In this document: positions 42,607 to 54,756 of the stretch, one piece after another
Position numbering within the stretch: the first letter of the stretch is position 1
Layout: every line of letters starts with the position of its first letter
Origin: Streptomyces sp. NBC_00285
GTDB lineage: Bacteria; Actinomycetota; Actinomycetes; Streptomycetales; Streptomycetaceae
DNA: 64,000 bases
Reading direction: 5' to 3'
Assembly: GCF_036174265.1 (NCBI RefSeq)
Contig: NZ_CP108055.1
Span: forward strand, 2,046,001 to 2,110,000
The notes under the pieces: model-generated
What the model was told of the DNA's origin: nothing
The model's database searches: none
Seen by the model: the letters and a program-made list of their open reading frames with translations, nothing else
Position numbers and translations under genes: made by a program

Positions 42607-43836
42607 GTGAGCAGCGACCCGTGGGGCCGCGTCGACGAGACGGGGACCGTGTACGTGCGTACGGCCGACGGCGAGCAGGTCGTCGGTTCCTGGCAGGCGG
42701 GTTCCCCCGAGGAAGCCCTGGCCTACTTCGAGCGCAAGTACGAGGGCCTGGTTGTCGAGATCGGCCTCCTCGAGAAGCGAGTGAAGACCACCGACCTGTC
42801 CGCGAAGGACGCGCAGACCGCGATCGACCACATTCGCGAGCAGGTCGACGCGCATCACGCGGTCGGTGACCTGGCCGCGCTCAAGGTGCGGCTCGACTCT
42901 CTCGTGGAGACCGTCGGCAAGCGCCGCGAGGAGCGCAAGCAGCAGCGCGCCAAGCAGTCCGACGAGGCCCGGCACTCCAAGGAGGCGCTGGTCGTCGAGG
43001 CGGAGGAACTGGCCCAGTCCGACCAGTGGCGGTCCGCCGGTGAGCGGCTGCGCGCCCTGGTCGACACCTGGAAGGGTCTGCCGCGCCTGGACCGCAAGTC
43101 CGACGACGAGCTGTGGCACCGCTTCTCGCACGCCCGCTCGGCGTTCTCCAAGCGCCGCAAGGCCCACTTCGCGTCGCTGGACGCGCAGCGCGAGGACGCC
43201 CGCAGGACCAAGGAGCGGCTGGTCGGCGAGGCCGAGGCGCTGTCCGCCTCGACGGACTGGGGGCCGACGGCCGCCCGCTACCGCGATCTGATGACGGAGT
43301 GGAAGGCCGCCGGCCGCGCCCAGCGCGAGCACGAGGACGACCTGTGGAACCGCTTCCGCGGCGCCCAGGACGTGTTCTTCGCCGCCCGCAGCTCGGTCTT
43401 CGCCGAACGCGACGCCGAGCAGACGGAGAACCTCAAGCTCAAGGAGGAGCTGGCCGGGGAGGCCGAGAAGCTCCTGCCGATCGGTGACCTGAAGTCGGCC
43501 CGTGCCGCGTTCCGCACGCTCAACGAGCGCTGGGAGGCCATCGGTCACGTCCCTCGGGACTCGCGCCCGAAGGTCGAGGGCCGGATGCACGCCGTCGAGC
43601 GTGCCCTTCAGGAGGCCGAGGAGACCGAGTGGCGCCGGACCAACCCGGAGGCACGCGCGCGTGCCGCGGGTCTGACCGGTCAGCTCCAGGCCGCCGTGGA
43701 CAAGCTCCGGGGCCAGATCGATCAGGCGCGCACCCAGGGCAACAACGCCAGGGCCGACAAGCTGGAGCGTGAGCTGGAGGGCCGCCAGGCACTCCTGGAC
43801 CAGGCCCTGAAGGGTCTGCACGAGTTCGGCGGCTGA
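42607..43836 (+). CDS. DUF349 coiled-coil protein
   Basis: A 409-residue, highly charged, mostly helical protein with repeated DUF349 segments of about 75 residues: SDQWRSAGERLRALVDTWKG, STDWGPTAARYRDLMTEWKA and IGDLKSARAAFRTLNERWEA each start one. Each repeat ends in an LWxRF-like element (DELWHRFSHARSAF, DDLWNRFRGAQDVF). DUF349 proteins have no agreed biochemical role. GTG start with GGAGGAGG upstream. It is convergent with relA across a strong shared terminator. Confidence 0.9.
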   Translation: MSSDPWGRVDETGTVYVRTADGEQVVGSWQAGSPEEALAYFERKYEGLVVEIGLLEKRVKTTDLSAKDAQTAIDHIREQVDAHHAVGDLAALKVRLDSLVETVGKRREERKQQRAKQSDEARHSKEALVVEAEELAQSDQWRSAGERLRALVDTWKGLPRLDRKSDDELWHRFSHARSAFSKRRKAHFASLDAQREDARRTKERLVGEAEALSASTDWGPTAARYRDLMTEWKAAGRAQREHEDDLWNRFRGAQDVFFAARSSVFAERDAEQTENLKLKEELAGEAEKLLPIGDLKSARAAFRTLNERWEAIGHVPRDSRPKVEGRMHAVERALQEAEETEWRRTNPEARARAAGLTGQLQAAVDKLRGQIDQARTQGNNARADKLERELEGRQALLDQALKGLHEFGG

Positions 43837-43842
43837 TCAGCC

Positions 43843-43895
43843 CGTACGACGAGAAGGGCCCCGTACATCGCGTACGGGGCCCTTCTCGTCGTACG
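43843..43895. terminator. Bidirectional terminator between the DUF349 gene and relA
   Basis: A perfect 24-bp inverted repeat (arms 43843-43866 and 43872-43895, beginning CGTACGACGAGAAGGGCCCC) with a five-base loop lies exactly between the two convergent stop codons (43836 and 43901). Confidence 0.92.
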
Positions 43896-43900
43896 ACGGT

Positions 43901-46471
<2,571 letters not shown>

Positions 46472-46695
46472 GAGGACTCCTCGTGCGCGATCCGGGTCCC
46501 CCGGTCAGGCTCCGGAGCCCCCATGGTAGCGATCCTGCGCCCCGGGATCGCGTCCAGCCCGATGTGAGAGACGTCTAGCCGAAGAACACAAGGGGCCGCC
46601 GCGGGATTCCTGAGCGCGGATCGGGGGTGACCTGGGGGTGGGAGGTGAAGGGCGTGCGGGTGGCGAAGGGCTTGCGGGGAGGGCCGTACTCGACG

Positions 46696-46731
46696 CGAAC
46701 GGCCGTCCCGGGACGCCGGGACGGCCGTTCG
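46696..46731 (-). terminator. Terminator after apt
   Basis: CGAACGGCCGTCCCGG (46696-46711) and its complement (46716-46731) form a perfect 16-bp stem with a GACG loop 17 bases past the apt stop. It separates the secDF-apt transcript from relA, which has 277 bases of its own upstream sequence. Confidence 0.85.
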
Positions 46732-46748
46732 TCAGGAGTTCCGTCGGG

Positions 46749-47297
46749 TCAGACCTTGAGCAGGGCCTCCAGCGGAGCGCCCGCAAGGGCTGGTTCCAGG
46801 CGGGCCCGGCCGCCCAGGAAACCCAGCTCCATGAGGACCGCCAGGCCCGCGACCTCGGCGCCCGCGCGGCGGATGAGCTCGATCGAGGCCTCGGCGGTAC
46901 CGCCGGTGGCCAGGACGTCGTCGACGATCAGAACGCGGTCGCCGGCCGACAGGTCCTCGGCGTGGACCTCGATCTCCGCCGAGCCGTACTCCAGGTCGTA
47001 CGCCTGGCTGAGGGTCGCTCCGGGGAGCTTGCCCGCCTTGCGCACGGGGATGAAGCCGAGCCCCGCGCGGACCGCGACCGGGGCGCCGAGGATGAATCCC
47101 CTGGCCTCCAGTCCGACGACCTTGGTGGCACCGGTGTCCGCCGCGACCGCCGCCAGGGCGTCGGTGAGTGCCGTGAACGCGGCCGGATCCGCCAGGAGCG
47201 GGGTGATGTCCTTGAACATCACGCCCGGCTCCGGGTAGTCGGCCACATCACGGATACGGCTGAGCAGCAGCGTCGTGATCCCGGCGAGCTCGGTCAT
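46749..47297 (-). CDS. apt: Adenine phosphoribosyltransferase
   Basis: Apt salvages adenine to AMP with PRPP. The PRPP loop is VLIVDDVLATGGTAEASIEL, and DYPEPGVMFKDITPLLADPA and VGLEARGFILGAPVAVRAG are family segments. The 182 residues are standard. Its ATG overlaps the secF stop by four bases. The yajC-secD-secF-apt-relA order is widely kept in actinobacteria. Confidence 0.95.
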   Translation of the reverse strand: MTELAGITTLLLSRIRDVADYPEPGVMFKDITPLLADPAAFTALTDALAAVAADTGATKVVGLEARGFILGAPVAVRAGLGFIPVRKAGKLPGATLSQAYDLEYGSAEIEVHAEDLSAGDRVLIVDDVLATGGTAEASIELIRRAGAEVAGLAVLMELGFLGGRARLEPALAGAPLEALLKV

Positions 47298-48400
47298 CGG
47301 CGCTTCCCCGAGGGTCGGCCACGGCCCCGGCCGCGGGACGCGGGCTGGGTGCGCGGACCGACGACGGCGTGGACGTCCTCCGGCTCGTCGCCGACGGGAC
47401 GCGAGCCGGCGATCTCCTCCTCGGGGGTCGCCTGCGCCCGCTTGGCCAGCACCCGCTTCCTGAGGGCCTTCATCACCGGATCGCGCTCATGGAGGTCGGC
47501 GACGAGCGGTGTGGCGATGAAGATCGAGGAGTACGCACCGGCGGCGAGGCCGACGAACAGCGACAGCGAGATGTCGTTGAGCGTGCCCGCGCCGAGGAAG
47601 CCGCCACCGATGAACAGCAGGCCCGCCACCGGCAGCAGCGCGACCACCGTGGTGTTGATGGAGCGGACCAGGGTGCCGTTGATCGAACGGTTGGCGATGT
47701 CGCTGTAGGTCCAGCGGGTCTGCTTGGTGATGTCCTTCGTCTGCTCCTTGAGGGAGTCGAAGACGACCACCGTGTCGTAGAGCGAGTAACCGAGGATGGT
47801 CAGCAGACCGATCACCGTACCCGGCGTGACCTCGAAGCCGACGAGGGCGTAGATGCCGACGGTGATGGTGATGTCGTGGATCAGGGCGACCAGGGCGGCG
47901 ATGGCCATGCGCCACTCGAAGGCGATCGCCAGATAGATCACGACGAGGACCATGAAGATCGCCAGGCCCTGCCAGGCCTTGTTGGCGATCTGGTCGCCCC
48001 AGCTGGGACCGACGAGGTCGGCCGCGATGGTCTCCGGGTCGACCTTGAAGTCCGAGGCGAGCTTCGTCTTGATCTGGTCGGACTGCTGGGTGTCCATGCC
48101 GGCGATCTGGATGCGCATCGTGCCGTTGCCGAGCTTCTGGACGACCGCGTCGTGGCCGGAGGCCGCCTTGGCGTAGTCCTCGGCCTGGGACACGGACACG
48201 CTGGTCTTCGCGGTGGTGAAGACCGCGCCGCCCTGGAAGTCGATGCCCATGTTCAGGCCGCGCACCGCGAGGCCCAGGATCGCCGTGATGGTGATCAGGA
48301 TCGAGATGCCGTACCAGAGCTTGCGGTGGCCGATGAAGTCGTAGCTGATCTCGCCACGGTGCAGTCGGGCGCCGAGATTGCCGAGTTTCGACATGCTCAC
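47294..48400 (-). CDS. secF: Protein translocase subunit SecF
   Basis: SecF works with SecD to use the proton gradient to pull secreted proteins through SecYEG. It has one N-terminal membrane helix (LWYGISILITITAILGLAVR), the periplasmic-type loop opening LNMGIDFQGGAVFTTA, and five C-terminal helices including TPGTVIGLLTILGYSLYDTV and a segment with VVVFDSLKEQ. The cytosolic tail is long and basic and ends SRGRGRGRPSGKRR. The GTG start overlaps the secD stop. Confidence 0.95.
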   Translation of the reverse strand: MSMSKLGNLGARLHRGEISYDFIGHRKLWYGISILITITAILGLAVRGLNMGIDFQGGAVFTTAKTSVSVSQAEDYAKAASGHDAVVQKLGNGTMRIQIAGMDTQQSDQIKTKLASDFKVDPETIAADLVGPSWGDQIANKAWQGLAIFMVLVVIYLAIAFEWRMAIAALVALIHDITITVGIYALVGFEVTPGTVIGLLTILGYSLYDTVVVFDSLKEQTKDITKQTRWTYSDIANRSINGTLVRSINTTVVALLPVAGLLFIGGGFLGAGTLNDISLSLFVGLAAGAYSSIFIATPLVADLHERDPVMKALRKRVLAKRAQATPEEEIAGSRPVGDEPEDVHAVVGPRTQPASRGRGRGRPSGKRR

Positions 48401-50163
48401 GCCTCCTTCGTCTCAACGGGGGCGGCGGGACGGCGGGTTCGGCGCAGCGGCGCCTGCGCGCCCAGGCCCTTCGGGTCCAGGCCGGACCACTTGTGACCGC
48501 TCGCGAAGAACGTCCGGCGGGCGAGGAGCGTCATCAGCGGCTTGGTGAAGAAGAACACCACGACGACGTCCAGCACGGTGGTCAGACCCAGCGTGAACGC
48601 GAAGCCCTGGACCTTGCCGACGGTCACGATGAACAGGACCGCGGCGGCCAGGAACGACACGAAGTCGGACACCAGGATGGTGCGCCGGGCGCGCGGCCAG
48701 GCCCTCTCGACGGCGGGGCGCAGCGTGCGGCCCTCGCGGATCTCGTCGCGGATGCGTTCGAAGTACACGATGAACGAGTCCGCGGTGATACCGATCGCGA
48801 CGATGGCACCGCACACGGCCGGAAGGTTCAGCGCGAAGCCGATCGTCGGGCCGAGCAGAGCCATGATCACGTAGGTGAGGATGCCGGAGACCAGCAGTGA
48901 GGCCATCGCGACGAACGACAGGCCCCGGTAGTAGGCCACCAGGTAGATGACGACCAGCAGCAGGCCGATCGCACCGGCGAGGAGCCCGGCGTGCAGCTGT
49001 TCGCCGCCGAGCGCCGCGGTCACCGTGGTCACGCTCTGCTCCTGGAAGGAGAGCGGGAGGGCGCCGTACGACAGCATGTTGGAGAGGTTCTGGGCCTCAT
49101 CCTGGGTGAAGCTGCCGGAGATCTGGGCGCTGCCGCCGGTGATCGAGGAGCTGACGTAGGGGCTGGAGACGACCTGGCCGTCGAGGACGATGCCGAACTC
49201 GTTCTGCGGCTTGGTGTTCTTCGCGAGCTGCCCGGTGATGTCGGCGAACTTGCTGGCGCCCTTGCCGGTGAAGGTCATGGTGACCTGCCAGCCGGCGGCG
49301 TTCTGGGTGTCGAAGACGGCCTGGGCCTTCTTGACCTCGGTGCCGTCGACGGCGGCGGGGCCGAGCACGTACTTGTACCAGACGCCGTCGATGTCGCCGC
49401 AGCCCAGGGTGGTCTCGGACGGCTTGGCGCCGTCGCCGGCCTTGGTGCGCTGCGCCTTCTTGGAACAGTCCAGGGCGGCATACGCGGCCTGGAGCTTGAC
49501 GTCGGCGGCGGAGGGTGCGGCGGCGCTGCTGCTCGCGGCGGGCGTCGGGGACGCGGAGCCGGTGGCGCTCGCGGACGGCGTCGAGTCGGCCTTCAGCGCG
49601 TCGGTGACGGCGCGGCCCTGCGAGGAGGAGGTGGGCGACGGGGAGGACGACGAGGTCGCCTTCTCACCCGTGGAGCCGGACTTGCTCGCGGACGGGCTCG
49701 GCGAGGCGGTCGAGGAGCCGCTGGAGGACTCGCTCGGCGACGGGGTGGCCGCGGCGCTGCCGGTGACGTCCTGAGCCAGAACCGGACGGAAGTACAGCTT
49801 GGCGGTGGTGCCGACCTGGTCGCGGGCCTCCTTGGAGTTGGTGCCCTTGGGGATGTTCACGATGATGTTGCGATCACCCTGGGTCTGCACCTCCGCCTCG
49901 GAGACGCCCAGGCCGTTGACACGGCGGTTCATGATCTCGACCGCGGTGTCCATGTTGGCCTTGTTGATCGCCGACCCCTGGTCGGCCTTCGCCCCCAGCG
50001 TGATGCTGGTACCGCCGGCAAGGTCGATGCCGAGGCGGGGAGTGGTGTGGCCGGAGAGGAACATTCCCCCGGTCAGCGCCACCATGGCGATCAGGATCAG
50101 GGCCAGCGTGCGCCCTGGCTTGCTCTGGGCACTCGCGGTCCGGCCCCTCTTGGGTGCTGCCAC
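48397..50163 (-). CDS. secD: Protein translocase subunit SecD with a Ser/Ala/Pro-rich insert
   Basis: SecD partner of SecF. The first membrane helix is LALILIAMVALTGGMFLSG near residues 19-38, followed by TPRLGIDLAGGTSITLGAKA. The extracytoplasmic P1 region carries a low-complexity insert of about 90 residues (SPSESSSGSSTASPSPSASK and similar) that is absent from short SecD proteins. The C-terminal half has five helices, with SLLVSGILTYVIMALLGPTI and the conserved FIVYFERIRDEIREGRTLRP. The 588 residues are long for the family because of the insert. It follows yajC by 132 bases. Confidence 0.95.
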   Translation of the reverse strand: MAAPKRGRTASAQSKPGRTLALILIAMVALTGGMFLSGHTTPRLGIDLAGGTSITLGAKADQGSAINKANMDTAVEIMNRRVNGLGVSEAEVQTQGDRNIIVNIPKGTNSKEARDQVGTTAKLYFRPVLAQDVTGSAAATPSPSESSSGSSTASPSPSASKSGSTGEKATSSSSPSPTSSSQGRAVTDALKADSTPSASATGSASPTPAASSSAAAPSAADVKLQAAYAALDCSKKAQRTKAGDGAKPSETTLGCGDIDGVWYKYVLGPAAVDGTEVKKAQAVFDTQNAAGWQVTMTFTGKGASKFADITGQLAKNTKPQNEFGIVLDGQVVSSPYVSSSITGGSAQISGSFTQDEAQNLSNMLSYGALPLSFQEQSVTTVTAALGGEQLHAGLLAGAIGLLLVVIYLVAYYRGLSFVAMASLLVSGILTYVIMALLGPTIGFALNLPAVCGAIVAIGITADSFIVYFERIRDEIREGRTLRPAVERAWPRARRTILVSDFVSFLAAAVLFIVTVGKVQGFAFTLGLTTVLDVVVVFFFTKPLMTLLARRTFFASGHKWSGLDPKGLGAQAPLRRTRRPAAPVETKEA

Positions 50164-50295
50164 CTTCTCGTACTCCCTCTCGGGCCGCTCTCGCGCCGGA
50201 TCGGCGTACGGACGGCCATGACATGGTTCGGGATCCCGTGCGAGCTGCGCAGATCCCGGGGCGCGCGGAGCTGATCCGTGCGCCCCGGAGTGCGA

Positions 50296-50823
50296 CTACT
50301 TCGCGCCGGATTCGCCGTCGGTCTTCTTCGGCTCGTCGTCCGACTTCGCCTCGGTGGCCTCGGCCTCGGTGTCGGCCTTGGCGGGCTCGTCGGCGACGGG
50401 CTCCTCGGCCGTGTCCTTCTTACCGAGGTCGACGGGCTTCTCGTCGGAGGCGGCGGCAGCTTCGTCGGCGGACTCGTCGGTCTCGGTGAGGGAGGAGGCG
50501 TCGTCCGGGACGACGTCGGAGTCGGACTTCAGGTCGTGCTCGATGCCGTGGACGATGCGGTTGTACTCGTCGTCCGACAGGACGGCACCGATGGCGTTCT
50601 TCGCGAAGAGCAGGTCCACACCCGGGCCCGCGTCGAGGAGAACGGTGTCGTCACCGACCTCCTTGACCGTGCCGTACAACCCCCCGATCGTGCGGACGCC
50701 GCTGCCAGGCTGCATTTCGTTCCGCATGTTGGCGGCGGTCTGCTGCTTCTTCTTGGCAGACCGGGTCATCAGGAACATGGCCCCGATGAGCACGATGAAC
50801 GGGAGGATGGTCACGAGACTCAC
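50296..50823 (-). CDS. yajC: Preprotein translocase accessory subunit YajC
   Basis: A 175-residue single-span membrane protein that associates with SecDF. The helix is TILPFIVLIGAMFLMTR at residues 5-21, followed by the conserved basic stretch (SAKKKQQTAANMRNEMQPG) and GVRTIGGLYGTVKEVGDDTV. The C-terminal 75 residues are an Asp/Glu/Ala-rich tail, longer than in E. coli (110 residues in all). A weak hairpin lies upstream at 50883-50900. Confidence 0.93.
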   Translation of the reverse strand: MSLVTILPFIVLIGAMFLMTRSAKKKQQTAANMRNEMQPGSGVRTIGGLYGTVKEVGDDTVLLDAGPGVDLLFAKNAIGAVLSDDEYNRIVHGIEHDLKSDSDVVPDDASSLTETDESADEAAAASDEKPVDLGKKDTAEEPVADEPAKADTEAEATEAKSDDEPKKTDGESGAK

Positions 50824-50882
50824 GGGTCGGAACTTCCTTCACGCGACCGCGAGGTGAGCGGCCTGATGGTTGGGGTGTGAAC

Positions 50883-50900
50883 GCCGCCGACAAAGGCGGC
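50883..50900 (-). terminator. Weak hairpin between ruvB and yajC
   Basis: GCCGCC and GGCGGC pair around GACAAA in the 173-base gap between the ruvB stop and the yajC start. The stem has six base pairs and no T-run, so termination would be partial at best. Confidence 0.3.
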
Positions 50901-50996
50901 ATCGGCGGAGTCTAAGCGAGTCCGCGCGCAGGGAACAACGCTCAGCATCGCACCTGGGTTCCGCACCCGGCCAATGCCCGCGCCGTCACGATGCCG

Positions 50997-52073
50997 TCAC
51001 GTCCCGAACAGGTCCCCTTGTCCGTTTCCTGTGGACGCCGAGCGGGGCGGGGTGAGGCCGAGATGCGCCCATGCGGCGGGAGTGGCGACGCGTCCGCGCG
51101 GGGTACGGGCGAGCAGGCCCTCCCGCACCAGGAAGGGCTCGGCGACCTCCTCTACGGTCTCGCGCTCCTCCCCCACCGCGACCGCGAGCGTGGACAGGCC
51201 GACGGGGCCGCCGCCGAACAGCTTGAGCAGGGCCTCCAGGACCCCTCGGTCCAGCCGGTCGAGGCCGCGGGCGTCGACCTCGTAGACCTTCAGTGCCGCC
51301 CTCGCGATGTCGCGCGTGATGATCCCGTCGGCCTTGACCTGCGCGTAGTCGCGCACCCTGCGCAGCAGACGGTTGGCGATGCGGGGTGTTCCACGGGAAC
51401 GGCCCGCGATCTCGGCGGCGCCGTCGGAACCGATCTCGACGTCGAGCAGGCTGGCCGAGCGGTGGATGACGCGCTCCAGTTCGGCCGGTTCGTAGAACTC
51501 CATGTGCGCGGTGAAACCGAAGCGGTCGCGCAGTGGGGGCGGCAGCAGGCCCGCGCGCGTGGTGGCGCCGACCAGGGTGAAGGGCGGCAGCTCCAAGGGG
51601 ATGGCGGTGGCGCCGGGGCCCTTGCCGACGATGACGTCGACGCGGAAGTCCTCCATCGCCATGTACAGCATCTCCTCGGCGGGCCGCGACATGCGGTGGA
51701 TCTCGTCGAGGAAGAGGACCTCGCCCTCCTGGAGGGAGGAGAGGATCGCCGCGAGGTCCCCGGCGTGCTGGATGGCGGGACCGCTGGTGATGCGGATCGG
51801 GGCTTCCATCTCGGCCGCGATGATCATCGACAGGGTGGTCTTGCCGAGGCCGGGGGCGCCGGAGAGCAACACGTGGTCGGCGGTGGCGCCCCGCGCGCGT
51901 GCCGCGCGCAGGACCAGGTCGAGCTGTTCACGGACCTTCTCCTGGCCGATGAACTCGTCCAGGTCCTTGGGACGCAGGGCGGCCTCCACGGCCTGGTCCT
52001 CACGGTCGGCGACAGAACCCACCAGCCGCTCCGCGGCGGGGGCGGTCTCGTCGGTCGTGTCGTCCCAGTTCAC
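50997..52073 (-). CDS. ruvB: Holliday junction DNA helicase RuvB
   Basis: AAA+ motor that drives branch migration with RuvA. Walker A is [20 protein letters not shown] near residue 61, Walker [21 protein letters not shown], sensor [17 protein letters not shown] and the C-terminal winged helix ending in [20 protein letters not shown]. The 358 residues are standard. It starts ten bases after ruvA. Confidence 0.97.
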   Translation of the reverse strand: MNWDDTTDETAPAAERLVGSVADREDQAVEAALRPKDLDEFIGQEKVREQLDLVLRAARARGATADHVLLSGAPGLGKTTLSMIIAAEMEAPIRITSGPAIQHAGDLAAILSSLQEGEVLFLDEIHRMSRPAEEMLYMAMEDFRVDVIVGKGPGATAIPLELPPFTLVGATTRAGLLPPPLRDRFGFTAHMEFYEPAELERVIHRSASLLDVEIGSDGAAEIAGRSRGTPRIANRLLRRVRDYAQVKADGIITRDIARAALKVYEVDARGLDRLDRGVLEALLKLFGGGPVGLSTLAVAVGEERETVEEVAEPFLVREGLLARTPRGRVATPAAWAHLGLTPPRSASTGNGQGDLFGT

Positions 52074-52083
52074 TGACGTTCTC

Positions 52084-52689
52084 CTAGCGGGCGCGGTTCA
52101 GGGTTTGCAGGGCGGCCTTCAGTAGCTGGCCGACCTGAGGCGTGCCCTCGGCCGCCTCCGCCTGCGGGGCCACGGCGGAGACGGCCTCGTCGGCCTCACG
52201 CGTGGCGTATCCGAGACCGATCAGGGCGGCGTGCAGCTGGTCTCGCCAGCCCTGGGTGACCGGAGCGCCGATCGCGGGGGCGCCGATCGGCTCGCCGAGC
52301 CGGTCCCTCAGCTCCAGGAGCAGCTTCTGGGCGCCCTTCTTCCCGATGCCGGGCACGGCGATCAGGGCCTTCTCGTCGCTGGTGGCGACCGCCCGGCGCA
52401 GGGCGTCGGGTGCGTGCACGGCCAGCATGGCCTGCGCCAGCCGCGGGCCGACCCCGCTCGCGGTCTGGAGCAGCTCGAAGACCTGGCGCTCGTCGTCGTC
52501 GACGAAGCCGTAGAGGGTGAGGGAGTCCTCGCGCACCACGAGCGAGGTGGCGAGCTTGGCCGGCTTGCCGAGGCGGAGGGTCGACAGCGTGTTGGGCGTG
52601 CAGTGCACCGCCATGCCGACCCCGCCGACCTCGACCACCGCGGTGTCGGGAGCGAGTGCGGCGACCGTGCCGCTCACAAAGGCGATCAT
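52084..52689 (-). CDS. ruvA: Holliday junction DNA helicase subunit RuvA
   Basis: RuvA tetramers hold the four-way junction and load RuvB. The 201 residues have the OB-fold start [20 protein letters not shown], the paired helix-hairpin-helices ([20 protein letters not shown] and [20 protein letters not shown]) and the C-terminal RuvB-binding helices ([20 protein letters not shown]). The ATG overlaps the ruvC stop by four bases. Confidence 0.97.
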   Translation of the reverse strand: MIAFVSGTVAALAPDTAVVEVGGVGMAVHCTPNTLSTLRLGKPAKLATSLVVREDSLTLYGFVDDDERQVFELLQTASGVGPRLAQAMLAVHAPDALRRAVATSDEKALIAVPGIGKKGAQKLLLELRDRLGEPIGAPAIGAPVTQGWRDQLHAALIGLGYATREADEAVSAVAPQAEAAEGTPQVGQLLKAALQTLNRAR

Positions 52690-53225
52690 GCCGTACGGCC
52701 TTTCCGTGCTGTGGCTGTGTGCAGGGCGACGGCCTGCTGGAGTCGGTTCTGGGCGGGAGCGCGCCAGATGTGGCAGATGGCGAGCGCGAGGGCGTCGGCG
52801 GCGTCGGCCGGCTTGGGCGGTGCGTCGAGCCGCAGCAGCCGGGTGACCATGGCACCGACCTGGGCCTTGTCGGCGCGTCCGCTGCCGGTGACGGCGGCCT
52901 TGACCTCGCTCGGGGTGTGCAGGGCGACGGGGATGCCGCGGCGGGCGGCGCACAGCATCGCGACGGCACTGGCCTGGGCGGTGCCCATCACCGTACGGAC
53001 GTTGTGCTGGCTGAACACCCGCTCCACGGCGACGAATTCGGGGCGGTACTCGTCCAGCCACTGCTCGATGCCCTGCTCGACGGCGACGAGCCGCTGCCCC
53101 AACTCGGCGTCCGAGGGCGTGCGTACGACCCCGACGCCGACCATGGTCAACGGCCGGCCCGCGATTCCCTCGACGACACCCACACCGCACCGCGTGAGTC
53201 CGGGGTCCACCCCGAGTACGCGCAC
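52686..53225 (-). CDS. ruvC: Crossover junction endodeoxyribonuclease RuvC
   Basis: RuvC cuts Holliday junctions symmetrically. The four acidic catalytic residues are visible in [19 protein letters not shown] (Asp near residue 7), [19 protein letters not shown] (Glu) and [17 protein letters not shown] (two Asp). The 179 residues are normal. The GTG at 53225 with GGGAGGGG upstream gives the family start; an upstream frame from 53309 crosses the yebC terminator. Confidence 0.96.
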   Translation of the reverse strand: MRVLGVDPGLTRCGVGVVEGIAGRPLTMVGVGVVRTPSDAELGQRLVAVEQGIEQWLDEYRPEFVAVERVFSQHNVRTVMGTAQASAVAMLCAARRGIPVALHTPSEVKAAVTGSGRADKAQVGAMVTRLLRLDAPPKPADAADALALAICHIWRAPAQNRLQQAVALHTATARKGRTA

Positions 53226-53283
53226 CGTGCCCCTCCCTCTCCAACGCCTGTTTGTGCAGGCTATCTGCTGCCACCGACAACGG

Positions 53284-53319
53284 CGGCGGGCCGGTGGGGT
53301 GTGTCCCACCGGCCCGCCG
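53284..53319 (-). terminator. yebC terminator
   Basis: CGGCGGGCCGGTGGG (53284-53298) pairs perfectly with 53305-53319 around a six-base loop, 23 bases past the yebC stop, so yebC is transcribed apart from ruvCAB. Confidence 0.85.
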
Positions 53320-53342
53320 GATCCGCTCAGTTCACGGCAGCG

Positions 53343-54095
53343 CTACGCGTCGACCTTCTCCATGACCTCGTCGCTGACGTCGAAGTTGGCGAAGACGTTC
53401 TGGACGTCGTCGCTGTCCTCCAGTGCGTCGATCAGCCGGAAGATCTTCCTTGCGCCCTCCTCGTCCAGCTCGACCTGCATGGTCGGGACGAAGTTGGCCT
53501 CGGCGGAGTCGTAGTCGATGCCGGCGTCCTGGAGGGCGGTGCGGACCGCGACCATGTCGGTGGCCTCACTGAGTACCTCGAAGGACTCGCCGAGGTCGTT
53601 GACCTCCTCGGCACCCGCGTCCAGGACGGCACCGAGGACGTCGTCCTCCGCGAGGTCGCCCTTGGGGACGATGACGACGCCCTTACGGTTGAAGAGGTAC
53701 GACACCGAGCCGGGGTCGGCCATGTTGCCGCCGTTGCGGGTCATGGCGACGCGCACGTCGGAAGCGGCACGGTTGCGGTTGTCGGTGAGGCACTCGATGA
53801 GCACCGCGACGCCGTTCGGGCCGTAGCCCTCGTACATGATCGTCTCGTAGTCGGCGCCACCGGCCTCGAGACCGCCGCCGCGCTTGACCGCGGAGTCGAT
53901 GTTCTTGTTCGGGACCGACGACTTCTTCGCCTTCTGGATGGCGTCGTAGAGGGTCGGGTTGCCCTCGATGTCGACGCCGCCCATGCGGGCCGCGACCTCG
54001 ATGTTCTTGATCAGCTTCGCGAAGAGCTTGCCGCGCTTGGCGTCGATCACGGCCTTCTTGTGCTTCGTCGTAGCCCATTTAGAGTGGCCGGACAT
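53343..54095 (-). CDS. yebC: YebC/TACO1-family protein
   Basis: YebC-family proteins were annotated as transcriptional regulators; recent work assigns them a role in relieving ribosome stalling at proline-rich stretches. The 250 residues begin [20 protein letters not shown] and contain ERYGYGPNG-type segment [20 protein letters not shown] and AFNRNGGN-type [20 protein letters not shown]. The start at 54095 gives the conserved N-terminus. The neighbouring efp gene some 37 kb away serves a related task. Confidence 0.95.
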   Translation of the reverse strand: MSGHSKWATTKHKKAVIDAKRGKLFAKLIKNIEVAARMGGVDIEGNPTLYDAIQKAKKSSVPNKNIDSAVKRGGGLEAGGADYETIMYEGYGPNGVAVLIECLTDNRNRAASDVRVAMTRNGGNMADPGSVSYLFNRKGVVIVPKGDLAEDDVLGAVLDAGAEEVNDLGESFEVLSEATDMVAVRTALQDAGIDYDSAEANFVPTMQVELDEEGARKIFRLIDALEDSDDVQNVFANFDVSDEVMEKVDA

Positions 54096-54144
54096 CTGCC
54101 TGTCTCCTTCGCGTAACCCATCCCTGCACCCAACGCCTGAGATC

Positions 54145-54750
54145 CTACAAGGATTCAGCTGTCCGGTTCGCGCGCACCATGTCGACAAAGAGAGAGTGCA
54201 CGCGGTGGTCGCCGGTCAGTTCCGGGTGGAACGACGTGGCGAGCGCGTTGCCCTGACGGACCGCGACGATGTGACCGTCGTGCTCGGCGAGCACCTCGGT
54301 CCGGGCACCGACGGACTCGACCCAGGGGGCACGGATGAAGACGCCCTCCACGGGGTCGCCCTCGATGCCCAGCACGTCGACCGCGGCTTCGAAGGACTCG
54401 TTCTGGCGTCCGAAGGCGTTACGGCGCACGATCATGTCGATGCCGCCGATCGTCTCCTGGCCCGAGCGCGGGTCGAGGATCTTGTCGGCCAGCATGATCA
54501 GGCCCGCACAGGTGCCGTAGACGGGCATGCCTTCGCGCACGCGCGCGCGGAGCGGCTCCAGCACGCCGAACAGGGCGGCCAGCTTGGAGATGGTGGTGGA
54601 CTCGCCGCCGGGGATGACGAGGCCGTCCACCTCGGCGAGTTCCTCGGGGCGCCGCACCGGCCTGGCCACGGCGTCCGCCGCGGCCAGGGCGATGAGGTGC
54701 TCTTGGACGTCGCCCTGGAGAGCCAGGACGCCTATGACCGGAGTGCTCAT
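54145..54750 (-). CDS. pdxT: Pyridoxal 5'-phosphate synthase glutaminase subunit PdxT
   Basis: PdxT supplies ammonia to PdxS for vitamin B6 synthesis. The 201 residues show [20 protein letters not shown] at the start, the Gly-rich loop [20 protein letters not shown], the catalytic Cys in [16 protein letters not shown] and the His/Glu pair in [19 protein letters not shown]. It lies six bases downstream of pdxS. Confidence 0.96.
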   Translation of the reverse strand: MSTPVIGVLALQGDVQEHLIALAAADAVARPVRRPEELAEVDGLVIPGGESTTISKLAALFGVLEPLRARVREGMPVYGTCAGLIMLADKILDPRSGQETIGGIDMIVRRNAFGRQNESFEAAVDVLGIEGDPVEGVFIRAPWVESVGARTEVLAEHDGHIVAVRQGNALATSFHPELTGDHRVHSLFVDMVRANRTAESL

Positions 54751-54756
54751 CAGTGG

